A DNA stretch of 64,000 nucleotides. It comes from Burkholderiaceae bacterium. Lineage in GTDB: Bacteria > Pseudomonadota > Gammaproteobacteria > Burkholderiales > Burkholderiaceae. A program made the translations under genes and the position numbers. The stretch covers positions 62,001 to 126,000 of the forward strand of contig CANFMT010000001.1 of assembly GCA_947448415.1 (NCBI GenBank), written 5' to 3'. Every line of letters begins with the position of its first letter. Position 1 is the first letter of the stretch. Below, one piece after another: positions 25,015 through 34,097 of this stretch. A model generated the notes under the pieces. That model saw nothing but the letters and a program-made list of their open reading frames with translations. It made no database searches and was not told where the DNA came from.

Positions 25015-25776
25015 ATGCTCGAAAGCTTCATGCAGCTCGTTAGCGATCCGAATGCTTGGATTGCATTTTTAACGCTATCCGCCCTGGAAATCATCCTTGG
25101 CATTGATAACATCATTTTTATTAGCGTCATTGCCAATAGATTGCCAATTGAAATTCGGGAAAAGGTGCGTCGCTTTGGTCTAATTTTTGCCTTAGTAACG
25201 CGTATCCTATTGTTGCTTAGTCTATCTTGGGTAATGGGGTTAACGAACCCTCTGTTCGTTATCGCAGACCACGCTATTAGCGGAAGAGACCTAATCTTAT
25301 TGCTTGGCGGCTTCTTCTTGATTTGGAAAGCCTCCAAAGAGATCTACGTCGAAGTAGAGGTAGGCGAACATGATGTAGAGAGCGATAACCCTAAGGGTCA
25401 AAATGCATCCAAATCCATGCTCTCATTATTTATTGGATCCGTTGTGCAAATTGGTCTACTCGATATCATTTTTTCTTTAGACAGCGTTATCACAGCGGTT
25501 GGCATGGTAGATCAAATTAGCGTCATGATTGCGGCGGTACTTGCCTCAGTCTTGATCATGCTCATTGCAGCAAAGCCTATCGGAGATTTTGTAAATCGTC
25601 ACCCCTCTATCAAGGTGCTAGCTTTATCTTTTTTAACTGTTGTCGGGGTTGTCTTGATTGCAGAGGGAATGGGAGTTCACATACCAAAAGGATATGTATA
25701 CGTCGCCATGGCATTTTCTCTATCCGTTGAACTGCTCAATATTCGCTCGCGTGAGAAAAAGAAGCGATCCCACTAA
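25015..25776 (+). CDS. TerC-family integral membrane protein
   Basis: 253-residue polytopic protein with the two TerC signature helices L-E-I-I-L-G-I-D-N-I-I-F and I-I-F-S-L-D-S-V-I-T-A, whose acidic residues are thought to bind a metal. TerC-family proteins have been linked to tellurite resistance and to manganese export or metalation of exported proteins. About seven membrane helices. It is transcribed alone, and the stop is 15 bases from the convergent flavoprotein gene. Confidence 0.9.
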   Translation: MLESFMQLVSDPNAWIAFLTLSALEIILGIDNIIFISVIANRLPIEIREKVRRFGLIFALVTRILLLLSLSWVMGLTNPLFVIADHAISGRDLILLLGGFFLIWKASKEIYVEVEVGEHDVESDNPKGQNASKSMLSLFIGSVVQIGLLDIIFSLDSVITAVGMVDQISVMIAAVLASVLIMLIAAKPIGDFVNRHPSIKVLALSFLTVVGVVLIAEGMGVHIPKGYVYVAMAFSLSVELLNIRSREKKKRSH

Positions 25777-25791
25777 GGTAGAACTTGAAGC

Positions 25792-27009
25792 TTATAAAGC
25801 CTGAGCGCAAGCAAAACCACTTGCCCAAGCCCACTGAAAATTATGTCCGCCTAAATGGCCTGTAACATCAACGCATTCGCCAATAAAGAATAATCCTGCA
25901 TGCTTGCGCGACATCATAGTCTGCCCATCTAGCTCTTTAGTATCGACCCCGCCTAACATTACTTCAGCTTTCTTCCAGCCTAAAGTACCCGCGGGTTTTA
26001 CAGACCAGTTAGTAATGAGTTCTTTTAGAGCTTGACGATCCTTTTTGGAGACCTCTGCCCACTTTCTACCCATCAAACCTTTTTGTTCGGCAAAAGCCTT
26101 TGCTAGTCGTTGTGGAAATACCGAGGCAAGAATGGTTTCCGCAAGCTTTAGACGATTCTCTTCATTATTAAAGAGTTCATCACAATCAAAACCTCCAGGT
26201 CGCTCTATCGCTCCTAACCAGTCAATATGTATAGGCTCACCCTCTTCCCAATAACTACTTGCCTGAAGAACGGCTGGGCCTGACAAGCCTTTATGTGTCA
26301 GCAATACATCCTCGGTAAATCTACAGGCCCCATAACGATGTCCTTTGGACCCCGAAGTAATTCTGACGGGTACGCTAAGACCTGCCAACTCACTAAGACT
26401 GCCAAACGTTTCCGCAGTAAATGAAAGTGGTACCAAAGCAGGCCTAGGGTCAATCACATTCAGATCAAACTGCTTGGCAATATCTAAGGAATAAGCGGTA
26501 GCGCCAATGGCTGGAACAGGTAATCCTCCTGTTGCCATCACCACGGCCTTAGTTTTTTCAATACCGGCATTCGTTACGACAGACCACATACCCTTATCTT
26601 GCGATATTGATTCGACAATTACAGGATTGCGAATAGTTACCTTACCTTTTGCGCATTCGCTAAAAAGCATGTCGATAATTTGTTTAGCAGAGTCATCACA
26701 AAATAATTGCCCCTGATGTTTCTCGTGATAAAGAATTCTATGGGCCGTGACTAACTTGATGAACTCTGAAGATGGATATCTAGCAAGTGCACTTTTAACA
26801 AAATGCTGATTAAGAGATAGAAAATTAGCAGGACTGCTATGCAAATTCGTAAAGTTGCAACGCCCTCCGCCGCTAATACGAATCTTCTCTCCCAATACTT
26901 GGGCATGATCAAGCACTAAAACTTTTTTACCTAACTGACCGGCGACACCCGCACAAAACAATCCTGCAGCACCACCGCCAATAATGATGGCATCCCAAGT
27001 TTTACTCAT
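25792..27009 (-). CDS. BaiN/HI0933-family NAD(P)/FAD-dependent oxidoreductase
   Basis: 405-residue flavoprotein of the HI0933/YhiN family. The FAD dinucleotide motif G-G-G-A-A-G is at residues 11-16, followed by R-I-S-G-G-G-R-C-N-F-T-N, the family hallmark. The C-terminal FAD-contact stretch is G-H-L-G-G-H-N-F-Q-W-A. Members are soluble, and their physiological substrate is mostly unknown. The channel-like gene is upstream on the same strand, separated by three bases, so the two are probably cotranscribed. Confidence 0.9.
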   Translation of the reverse strand: MSKTWDAIIIGGGAAGLFCAGVAGQLGKKVLVLDHAQVLGEKIRISGGGRCNFTNLHSSPANFLSLNQHFVKSALARYPSSEFIKLVTAHRILYHEKHQGQLFCDDSAKQIIDMLFSECAKGKVTIRNPVIVESISQDKGMWSVVTNAGIEKTKAVVMATGGLPVPAIGATAYSLDIAKQFDLNVIDPRPALVPLSFTAETFGSLSELAGLSVPVRITSGSKGHRYGACRFTEDVLLTHKGLSGPAVLQASSYWEEGEPIHIDWLGAIERPGGFDCDELFNNEENRLKLAETILASVFPQRLAKAFAEQKGLMGRKWAEVSKKDRQALKELITNWSVKPAGTLGWKKAEVMLGGVDTKELDGQTMMSRKHAGLFFIGECVDVTGHLGGHNFQWAWASGFACAQAL

Positions 27010-27012
27010 GGG

Positions 27013-27525
27013 CTACTCAAAACGATCAATGATGTCGGAGGAGATATTTAGTTTTTTCATATGCAATTTGGTATAAGCCTGACGAAAGTTCTTGGTCATC
27101 GAAATCATGACCGATGCCGTCCAAGCAAATGCAAACATTCCCGAAAAAGCAATAATGACTGCCAGCATTTTCCAGCCATCAGGAAGAATGTCTTCCATAA
27201 ATCCCATGGCCGTATACGTACTGCCGGCAAAGAGAATACTTTGACCCAGCGCAGGAAGTAACTTAAAAGCAAATAGCGCAATACCCCAAATCAGAATTTC
27301 AGCTAGGTGCGTCAAGAATAAACAAAATATGCTGATATAAAAACATAGCGCAACGCAAGAGTACTTCTTCTCAGCTAAATACAGAAAAGTTTTTACTTCA
27401 TAGCGTTTTGCAATTTGCAGTAGCACCAACCCATGAAAAATCATAACGAGCAAAAGCATGGTGCCACCCAAAAGGTAGCCAGGAAGATCAAGAGATGTTG
27501 AGAGACTAACTTGCGATGGATTCAT
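27013..27525 (-). CDS. Ion-channel-like membrane protein with degenerate filter
   Basis: 170-residue membrane protein with about four helices. The segment S-T-Y-T-A-M-G-F between the last two helices corresponds to the pore loop of two-helix K+ channel domains, but the T-V-G-Y-G filter reads T-A-M-G-F. The protein may be a channel of altered selectivity or a non-conducting relative. The C-terminal cytoplasmic tail is about 30 residues. It lies between the LOG gene and the flavoprotein gene, all on the minus strand. Confidence 0.55.
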   Translation of the reverse strand: MNPSQVSLSTSLDLPGYLLGGTMLLLVMIFHGLVLLQIAKRYEVKTFLYLAEKKYSCVALCFYISIFCLFLTHLAEILIWGIALFAFKLLPALGQSILFAGSTYTAMGFMEDILPDGWKMLAVIIAFSGMFAFAWTASVMISMTKNFRQAYTKLHMKKLNISSDIIDRFE

Positions 27526-27552
27526 AGGGCTTATTTTACAGATGCGTCCGTC

Positions 27553-28410
27553 TTAACCCAATTGATACCATTCCTGAATTGTCTGCCAAGCCTCTTGTGC
27601 CGTTTCAGCAAAATGAATAACCTGCATATCCTCAGCATCAATGACTCCAAATTCCACCATATGGGTGAAGTTCACCATTTCACTCCAATAATCGCTGCCC
27701 ACCAATATCACCGGGATGCGGACCACTTTTTTAGTCTGTATAAGGGTTAATACCTCGAATAACTCGTCAAAAGAACCAAAGCCACCCGGGTAGGCAACAA
27801 TAGCTCGAGCCCGCAACATAAAGTGCATCTTACGCAGAGCAAAATAATGGAAACGAAAACTTAGTCCTGGACTAATGTATGAATTCGGGTGCTGTTCTCT
27901 AGGCAGGCTAATGTTAAATCCAATTGTTTTATCGCCTGTCTCAAATGCACCACGATTTGCCGCTTCCATAATTCCGGGACCGCCGCCCGTACAAATATGC
28001 AGCTTATTAGAGTTTTGATCTTGAGTGGCGTTGTACCGAGCCACCAAAGCGCCAAACTTCCGAGCTGACTCATAGTATTTACTATGAAGTAGCGCTTGTT
28101 TAGCATGCGCTTGCTCTTGAGGGGTTTTGGCGTCTCTTTCTAGATCCAATGCATGATCATGACTTACAAAACGAGTTGATCCAAATACTGTGATCGTATG
28201 CTCAATACCCTGCTCTTTTAAAAGAATCTCTGGCTTTAGCAACTCCAACTCAAAACGAATGCCAATAGTCTCTCTGCGCGATAAAAATGCTTCGTCATCA
28301 AAGGCGAACTTATATGACTCTACTGAATCTTCTTCAGCTATTTGACTCTTATGAAGATTTAAATACTCAGTAATTGTCTGCGAATTATTGACGGGGAGCT
28401 TTGGACTCAT
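27553..28410 (-). CDS. LOG-family protein (TIGR00730), putative nucleotide phosphoribohydrolase
   Basis: 285-residue protein with a Rossmann fold and both LOG hallmarks: G-G-G-P-G-I-M-E-A and P-G-G-F-G-S-F-D-E. These build the active site that cleaves cytokinin riboside monophosphate, or AMP-like nucleotides, to base plus ribose phosphate. About 90 extra N-terminal residues place it in the longer subgroup often misnamed lysine decarboxylase. First gene of a probable three-gene minus-strand unit. Confidence 0.87.
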   Translation of the reverse strand: MSPKLPVNNSQTITEYLNLHKSQIAEEDSVESYKFAFDDEAFLSRRETIGIRFELELLKPEILLKEQGIEHTITVFGSTRFVSHDHALDLERDAKTPQEQAHAKQALLHSKYYESARKFGALVARYNATQDQNSNKLHICTGGGPGIMEAANRGAFETGDKTIGFNISLPREQHPNSYISPGLSFRFHYFALRKMHFMLRARAIVAYPGGFGSFDELFEVLTLIQTKKVVRIPVILVGSDYWSEMVNFTHMVEFGVIDAEDMQVIHFAETAQEAWQTIQEWYQLG

Positions 28411-28576
28411 CTAACTACCTCAAGGCTGATATATGAAGTCATCTTAACCCGTAGACTAAATAAGTGTTAACACCTAGATATATGGAGGATATGAGCACTT
28501 AGGGAATCTTGGGATTTACCCAGCAAGCTTCTCGAGTTAATATTGACATAATTTCAACTAAATAGAAGGAAAAGCA

Positions 28577-28780
28577 ATGAGCAATCGTTCAATCATCATC
28601 ATGGTACTAGTTTTAGTTGGTGCCACTGCCTACTTACTCCTCAAGGGAGATGGCAACATTGATATGGGTGGCGAAAAACATGGCGCTGAAGCAACGCACG
28701 TTGAAGAAGCTAAAAAAGATGCTCCTGCTGCAGCCCCTGAAGCCCCGGCAGCAGCTCCTGCAGCTGACGCTAAGAAGTAA
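28577..28780 (+). CDS. Small membrane-anchored Ala/Pro-rich protein
   Basis: 67-residue protein: an N-terminal membrane helix (residues 5-22) followed by a hydrophilic tail rich in Ala, Pro, Glu and Lys with imperfect A-P-E-A-P-A-A-A repeats. AGAAGGA precedes the ATG, and a strong terminator follows, so it is a genuine single-gene unit. No family recognised; a spacer or envelope peptide is possible. Confidence 0.65.
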   Translation: MSNRSIIIMVLVLVGATAYLLLKGDGNIDMGGEKHGAEATHVEEAKKDAPAAAPEAPAAAPAADAKK

Positions 28781-28800
28781 TTTCTTCTTTCACATACAAA

Positions 28801-28824
28801 ACCGCGGCATACCGCGGTTTTTTT
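28801..28824 (+). terminator. Intrinsic terminator
   Basis: ACCGCGG, loop CATA and CCGCGGT form a stem of seven GC-rich pairs extended by A-T pairs, followed directly by seven or more T. It ends the small membrane protein gene. Confidence 0.92.
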
Positions 28825-28838
28825 AACTCTACATTTCT

Positions 28839-29657
28839 ATGAAACTACTCCTTTCCTTGGCTTTTTCTCTGATACTGATCTGTTCAGCTCAACTTGCTAG
28901 CGCGCAATCATCCAAAGCCATTAAAAGTATGGATGCCGCTACCCTCTCATCTTTCGCCCCAACTGGGACTTTGCGGGTAGGTATTAATTTGGGTAACCCA
29001 ATTCTTGCTAGTGAAGATCCCACCACAAAGGTATTAAGTGGCGTGACCATAGATATTTCACAAGAAATTGGAAAGCGAATTTCTCGACCAGTCAAACTTG
29101 TTCCCTTTAAAACCGCAGGTACAACTGTTGAGGCAGTTAAAACTGGTGATATTGATATGGTGTTTGTCGCAATCGATCCTGTTCGAGGTGCGGATATTAA
29201 CTACACACCAGCGTATATTCAAATTGAAGGCGCTTATATGGTAAAGGCAAACTCACCCATTAAAAGTAATGATGAGGTAGATATGCTTGGTAATGAAATC
29301 ATCGTGGGCAAAGGCAGTGCATATGACCTCTTCCTTACCCGCGAAATTAAAAAGGCGACTTTGTTTCGAGCTGTTAGCTCTCAGGCCGTGGTTGACGACT
29401 TTATGGCTGGGCAAGGCAATGTAGCAGCGGGGGTTAAACAACAACTAGAAAGTGATGCTCAACGTTATAGCGGTTTGCGGATGCTGCCAGGACGCTTCAT
29501 GGCCATCAATCAAGCTATAGGAGTTCCCAAGGCTCGTCCACAATATGAAGCTACTACCGCCTATCTATCAGAGGTGATTGCTCAATTAAAGCAATCTGGC
29601 TTTATTGCCGACTCTATGAAGCTTCATAATATTCAAGGCGCTAAAGTTGCAGACTAG
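28839..29657 (+). CDS. Amino-acid-type ABC transporter substrate-binding protein
   Basis: 272-residue type II periplasmic binding protein (SBP family 3). It has a signal peptide ending L-A-S-A-Q, then G-T-L-R-V-G-I-N, the helix G-V-T-I-D-I-S-Q-E-I-G and the segment G-D-I-D-M-V-F. The usual ligand would be a polar amino acid or a related compound, taken from the periplasm. No permease or ATPase is adjacent. Single gene, convergent with the beta-CASP gene. Confidence 0.83.
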   Translation: MKLLLSLAFSLILICSAQLASAQSSKAIKSMDAATLSSFAPTGTLRVGINLGNPILASEDPTTKVLSGVTIDISQEIGKRISRPVKLVPFKTAGTTVEAVKTGDIDMVFVAIDPVRGADINYTPAYIQIEGAYMVKANSPIKSNDEVDMLGNEIIVGKGSAYDLFLTREIKKATLFRAVSSQAVVDDFMAGQGNVAAGVKQQLESDAQRYSGLRMLPGRFMAINQAIGVPKARPQYEATTAYLSEVIAQLKQSGFIADSMKLHNIQGAKVAD

Positions 29658-29679
29658 TGCCGATGTTTTCTCTGCGCGC

Positions 29680-31095
29680 CTAACAAACATAAGTGTGTAG
29701 ACGTTCAGGGATGATGACATTTTTCCAACCTAAATCATCCCTAATACATTTAGCAAGCACCGAGGCAGCCTCTGGTTCACCATGAACTACAAATACTGTA
29801 TTAGGTGCCGACTTAAATCCTCGGAGCCAATCTAGCAAACCTTCTTGATCTGCATGCGCTGATAACCCGCCTATCGTATGCACGGAAGCCCTTACAGCAA
29901 CTTCCTCACCAAATAAACGCACCTTTGGCGCTTTATCTACCAAGCGCCTCCCAAGACTTCCATACGACTGAAATCCAGTAATGATGATGGCATTTTGTGG
30001 TCTGGGTAAATTATTAGCCAGATGATGAATAATACGACCTGCATCGCACATTCCACTAGCAGAAATAATGATGGCGCCACCTTTAATCTTATTTAATGCT
30101 TTTGATTCCTCTACATCAGCGATGAAACGCAAATCAACAGCATCTGGATTGGTCTTAAACCACTCAAAAGTAGATTGGGATTCAGAATCTAATTGGGAGA
30201 AATAGTGCTGCGTTAAATGGGTAGCAGCTGTAGCCATTGGAGAGTCTATCCAAATATTTAAGTGAGGCAAGCGTCCTCTTCTTACCAAGTCGATTAAAAG
30301 AAATATGATTTCTTGTGTCCTACCAACAGCAAAGGCGGGGATGACTACATTGCCATGGGCCTCCATAGTTGAACAAATGACCTCAACCAATTCATCCTCA
30401 GTTTCTTGAAGACCACGGTGCAATCGATCACCATAAGTAGATTCGATCACCACTACATCTGCACTTTCAATTAAATCGGGATCAGGCATCAGAACTTTGC
30501 CTTTCATGCCAATATCACCAGAAAAAATACAGCGTTTTTTGCTAGCCCCTTCTTCTAGGATATCTATTACCGCAATTGCTGATCCTAATATATGACCAGC
30601 ATTTCTAAACTCCAGCTCAATTCCTGCGCTTGGTTCGATGACTTGACCATATTCCAAAACTTTAAATTGGGATAATGCGAGATCTACCTCTTCCCGTGAA
30701 TAGAGTGCTACCGGCATCTCCCCTCGCCACTTACCAGCCTTTTGTTTTCTCTCGGCACGATCTACATCCGCTCGCTGCAAGTACGCGCTATCAGGCAAGA
30801 GAATTTTTAAAAGCTCAAAGCTTGCACTAGTACAGTAAATAGGGCCTGAAAAGCCTTGCGCGCACAATCTTGGCAATAAGCCACTATGATCAATATGGGC
30901 ATGAGTAAGAACTATAAAGTCTAGATCCTTCGGAGCAAATGGCAGAAATTCTAAGTTTTTATTGCTAGCCTCTCTACCGCCCTGAAACATTCCATAATCG
31001 ACCATGAAGTGCTTTAGTCCACCGCTTAGTAAGACCTCGACAGAATGTCTTGATCCAGTAACCTCTTCCGCTGCACCTAAAAATTGAATCTTCAT
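29680..31095 (-). CDS. Beta-CASP metallo-beta-lactamase-fold RNA hydrolase
   Basis: 471-residue protein with the MBL signature H-T-H-A-H-I-D-H-S near residue 60 and later G-D-I-G. The beta-CASP motifs follow: an acidic E-S-T-Y-G-D, then I-I-S-A-S-G-M-C-D-A-G-R and a C-terminal H-G-E-P-E. This architecture is that of CPSF73/Ysh1-like ribonucleases using two zinc ions. The bacterial targets are unknown. Divergent from the nnrD gene, with about 60 bases between them. Confidence 0.9.
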   Translation of the reverse strand: MKIQFLGAAEEVTGSRHSVEVLLSGGLKHFMVDYGMFQGGREASNKNLEFLPFAPKDLDFIVLTHAHIDHSGLLPRLCAQGFSGPIYCTSASFELLKILLPDSAYLQRADVDRAERKQKAGKWRGEMPVALYSREEVDLALSQFKVLEYGQVIEPSAGIELEFRNAGHILGSAIAVIDILEEGASKKRCIFSGDIGMKGKVLMPDPDLIESADVVVIESTYGDRLHRGLQETEDELVEVICSTMEAHGNVVIPAFAVGRTQEIIFLLIDLVRRGRLPHLNIWIDSPMATAATHLTQHYFSQLDSESQSTFEWFKTNPDAVDLRFIADVEESKALNKIKGGAIIISASGMCDAGRIIHHLANNLPRPQNAIIITGFQSYGSLGRRLVDKAPKVRLFGEEVAVRASVHTIGGLSAHADQEGLLDWLRGFKSAPNTVFVVHGEPEAASVLAKCIRDDLGWKNVIIPERLHTYVC

Positions 31096-31157
31096 CTAAC
31101 CAGCATACTCTCTTACAATGAACTCAGTACCCCTCTTTTTAGGTCAATATTACTCGC

Positions 31158-32039
31158 ATGGCTTTACCTAATCCACTGAACTTATTGTCGCTCGTGACAC
31201 GCTTAAAGCGTGCACCTGCTGAACATAAAGGTAACGCTGGAAAGGTCGTATTGGTCGGGGGATCCACCGGGATGGCGGGTGCTCTCATTTTGGCAGGCAA
31301 TGCCTGTCTTCATCTTGGAGCCGGCTGGACCATTCTACAGATGCTAGATCCTGCATCGACCCATGTAGATATTCAGTTTCCAGAATTAATGATTCAGGCA
31401 GCCGATCAAGATGCAAATGCAGTCCTTATCGATATCAAGCCCGATGTGATTGCCATTGGTCCAGGACTCGGAAAGTCCGATCTTGCAAGTACTTGGCTTT
31501 ATGCATCCCTTGCCCATCCAAATAGTCCATTGGTAATTGATGCTGATGCACTCAATCTCATCTCAGAGTCAAAAGCGTTAATGAGCGCATTACAACAACG
31601 CAATCAAGAATTTCCGGGGTTAACCGTTTTAACTCCACACCCTGGAGAAGCAGCAAAACTACTCAATTGTTCAAGCGAAGCAATTCAAGCAGATCGTGTT
31701 AGCGCCATTGAAAGAGTTGTTGCCCTTACTGGATCCATTGTGGTGCTAAAGGGTCAGCACACTTTGATTGCTTCACCAGAAAATAGCGCACTTGAGTGTC
31801 AAGCCGGAAATCCAGGCATGGGAACTGGCGGCATGGGAGATGCTCTCACAGGAAGCATTGCTGCTATAGCCGCCCAAGGCGTTCGTCATCACCTCAATTT
31901 GTGGGAAGCTACTGGAATTGCAGTGCAGCTTCATGCAAGTGCTGCGGATAGCTTGGTTCATCAAGGCATCGGGCCAATTGGTCTCACCCCCTCGGAAACT
32001 ATTCTAGAAATGAGAAGTCTGCTGAATAAGCTACTCTAA
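31158..32039 (+). CDS. nnrD: ADP-dependent NAD(P)H-hydrate dehydratase
   Basis: 293-residue YjeF-C (ribokinase-like) domain protein. Motifs include K-V-V-L-V-G-G-S-T-G-M-A-G-A, T-P-H-P-G-E-A-A and G-T-G-G-M-G-D-A-L-T-G near the C terminus, the last being the catalytic Asp region. It repairs damaged NADH/NADPH hydrates by dehydration using ADP. The epimerase domain (NnrE) that is often fused is absent and must be encoded elsewhere. The EamA exporter gene begins five bases after the stop. Confidence 0.9.
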   Translation: MALPNPLNLLSLVTRLKRAPAEHKGNAGKVVLVGGSTGMAGALILAGNACLHLGAGWTILQMLDPASTHVDIQFPELMIQAADQDANAVLIDIKPDVIAIGPGLGKSDLASTWLYASLAHPNSPLVIDADALNLISESKALMSALQQRNQEFPGLTVLTPHPGEAAKLLNCSSEAIQADRVSAIERVVALTGSIVVLKGQHTLIASPENSALECQAGNPGMGTGGMGDALTGSIAAIAAQGVRHHLNLWEATGIAVQLHASAADSLVHQGIGPIGLTPSETILEMRSLLNKLL

Positions 32040-32044
32040 GCAAT

Positions 32045-33019
32045 ATGCAGTCACCAAGCCAAGCCTATAACCGTAAACCCTATCTCTATGGCATTTTGAT
32101 GGCTGGGATAGGCTCTATGCTTTTTTCAGGGAAAGCCATTCTAGTTAAATTAGCGTTTGCTTATGGTGCAAACGCAGAAACACTTTTGGCCTTACGCATG
32201 CTGATGGCCCTACCTTTGTTTTGGGCCATATTTTGGTGGGAATCCCATAGAAAAGAGATGAGTCCAATTACATGGATCGATCGTCTTAAGTTATTTTCTT
32301 TAGGTTTTTTGGGCTACTTCTTATCAAGCTATGTTGATTTTTTGGGACTGCAATACATCTCCGTTGGTCTGGAGAGAATTGTTTTATATCTTACGCCGAC
32401 AATTGTTTTGCTGATCTCCTATTTTGTATTAAAGAAACCCATCTCGCGCTTGCAATGGTATGCCCTCATCGTTGGATATCTGGGCGTCTTCATTGTTTTT
32501 ATACAAGATGCTAGCTCTACCGGAATCAGCGCTTGGCTAGGAATGATCTTAGTCTTTGGGAGCGCCTGCTCCTATGCGATCTATATGATCGGCGCAGGAG
32601 AAATGGTTAAGCGTATCGGTAGCGTTCGACTGGTTGTATACGCCAGCTCTGCCTCTGCCGTCTTCAGCGTACTGCAATCATCGTGGCACGACCCATATGC
32701 CATCTTTAACCAACTGCCACAAATTTATTGGTTCAGCCTTCTTAATGCCAGCTTGTGCACTGTCATTCCAATGCTGCTAATCATGATCGCCATTAATCGC
32801 ATTGGCTCTCCACTAGTCTCTCAAGCTGGAATAGTTGGTCCTGTATCAACTATCTTCATGGGATATTTGATTTTGTCCGAGCCTATCACTTGGACTCAAA
32901 TTGGGGGAATGATGTTAGTGATTGCTGCAATGTGGCTGCTAGTGCGGAACGATGCGCCAAGAAAAAAGTCACCGGATAAAAAATCCGATGACTTTGATGG
33001 GGCCGAACCCCTCAATTAG
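32045..33019 (+). CDS. EamA/DMT-family transporter
   Basis: 324-residue membrane protein with ten predicted helices in two repeats, each an EamA domain (L-R-M-L-M-A-L-P early, then S-Q-A-G-I-V-G-P-V-S late). These are exporters of metabolites such as amino acids; substrate unknown. It is coupled to nnrD by a five-base gap. The C terminus is charged and cytoplasmic. Confidence 0.85.
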   Translation: MQSPSQAYNRKPYLYGILMAGIGSMLFSGKAILVKLAFAYGANAETLLALRMLMALPLFWAIFWWESHRKEMSPITWIDRLKLFSLGFLGYFLSSYVDFLGLQYISVGLERIVLYLTPTIVLLISYFVLKKPISRLQWYALIVGYLGVFIVFIQDASSTGISAWLGMILVFGSACSYAIYMIGAGEMVKRIGSVRLVVYASSASAVFSVLQSSWHDPYAIFNQLPQIYWFSLLNASLCTVIPMLLIMIAINRIGSPLVSQAGIVGPVSTIFMGYLILSEPITWTQIGGMMLVIAAMWLLVRNDAPRKKSPDKKSDDFDGAEPLN

Positions 33020-33030
33020 GGGAATTCTAT

Positions 33031-33315
33031 TTATTGAGCCGCAGCGTCTGCAGCTTGCTTAGATTTCTTCTTGGATTTCTTTTTAGCCTTTTTCTCGGCT
33101 TTCTTTTCCTTCTTAGCCTTCTTCTTAGCTTTTTTCTCGGAAGCTTTATCAGTCGGCGTAGCTGCTGGAGTAGAAGTTGGGGCAGCTGCTGGCGCTGCAG
33201 CAGGAGCAGTAACTGGTACCGGGGCTGGGTCAGCGGCCATTACTGAAATTGGAGAAATACCGATTGCTGCAGAGATAAGAGTTGCCAGGCTTAAGCGGGC
33301 AATACGTGAAATCAT
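33031..33315 (-). CDS. Exported Ala/Pro- and Lys-rich low-complexity protein
   Basis: 94 residues from ATG 33315: a Sec signal peptide (cleavage near V-M-A-A), an Ala/Pro/Thr stretch, and a dense Lys/Ala tail of repeated K-K-A-K-K-E-K-K type. GGAG upstream of the ATG supports the start over a TTG at 33327. A polycationic envelope peptide, cell-wall interacting, is a guess. Opposite-strand Ser/Phe-rich readings here are artefacts of the Lys repeats. Confidence 0.65.
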   Translation of the reverse strand: MISRIARLSLATLISAAIGISPISVMAADPAPVPVTAPAAAPAAAPTSTPAATPTDKASEKKAKKKAKKEKKAEKKAKKKSKKKSKQAADAAAQ

Positions 33316-33397
33316 ATAAATCTCCAAGTTGGTTTGTGGATAATTTAATAATACTCAAAAATTTGACATAAATGCTTCATTTTTAAAAGGCCTTCAA

Positions 33398-34027
33398 ATG
33401 AAAGAATTTCCCCAGGATATTTTTACCGAACCAAAGGGATACTCGGTCAATACCTTAGAGAACCTAGGCCCGCTCACTGGTATGGCAGGTATCTGGGAAG
33501 GTATTCGCGGATTGGATATTAAGCCCAAGGCCGAAGGCCCAAAGAAACAGGCATATATAGAAAGAATTGAACTGCAACCGATTGATCCACAAACAAATGG
33601 CCCCCAATTATTTTATGGCTTGAGGTATCACACTCACATTACTAAACCAGATCAGGTGAAAACCTATCACGATCAAGTGGGCTACTGGCTGTGGGAGCCT
33701 GCAAATGGAAATCTAATACATACCCTATCGATCCCTCGCGGCATGATTACGATGGCCGCTGGAAATGCTTATGCAAACGATAAGGAGTTTGAGTTATTTG
33801 CAAAAGAGGATGATCGTCACGCAGGTATCTCTTCCAATCCTTTTTTAAATTATGCCTTTAGAACTGTTGAGTTTAGGATCAAGGTATCGATTCATGGTGA
33901 TGGCACTTGGTCCTATGAGCAAGATACGGTGATGAAAATTAAAGATCAGGCAGAGTTATTTCATCACGTGGACAATAATATTCTGCATAAGATCGGTGAG
34001 GCTATACCAAACCCCCTTGCGAGATAA
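33398..34027 (+). CDS. Heme-binding beta-barrel (nitrobindin/FABP-like) protein
   Basis: 209-residue beta-barrel protein. The motif L-G-P-L-T-G-M-A-G-I-W-E-G near residue 25 marks the nitrobindin/DUF1794 group, and H-H-V-D-N-N near the C terminus may provide the haem-binding histidine. Members bind ferric haem and react with NO or peroxynitrite. Single gene ending at a strong palindromic terminator. Confidence 0.75.
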   Translation: MKEFPQDIFTEPKGYSVNTLENLGPLTGMAGIWEGIRGLDIKPKAEGPKKQAYIERIELQPIDPQTNGPQLFYGLRYHTHITKPDQVKTYHDQVGYWLWEPANGNLIHTLSIPRGMITMAAGNAYANDKEFELFAKEDDRHAGISSNPFLNYAFRTVEFRIKVSIHGDGTWSYEQDTVMKIKDQAELFHHVDNNILHKIGEAIPNPLAR

Positions 34028-34042
34028 AGCGGATGTAGAAAT

Positions 34043-34076
34043 AAATAATGGCCATCAATTGATGGCCATTATTTTT
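34043..34076. terminator. Bidirectional intrinsic terminator
   Basis: A perfect 32-bp palindrome (AAATAATGGCCATCAA and its complement) is followed by T bases and lies between convergent genes. Confidence 0.9.
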
Positions 34077-34097
34077 GAACTGCTTTGACTTTGATGG

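Noticed and set aside
28700-28780. Ala/Pro codon repeats as a possible tandem-repeat or CRISPR array
   Set aside because: The repeats are short, imperfect and coding; no regular spacers exist anywhere in the window.
32960-33020. Terminator-like inverted repeats at the end of the EamA gene
   Set aside because: The stems are short or imperfect and lie mostly within the coding end, with no T run.
33034-33319. Plus-strand Ser/Phe/Leu-rich and Gly/Ala-rich frames opposite the Lys-rich protein
   Set aside because: They are complements of Lys and Ala repeat codons; the minus-strand frame has a signal peptide, ATG and ribosome-binding site.
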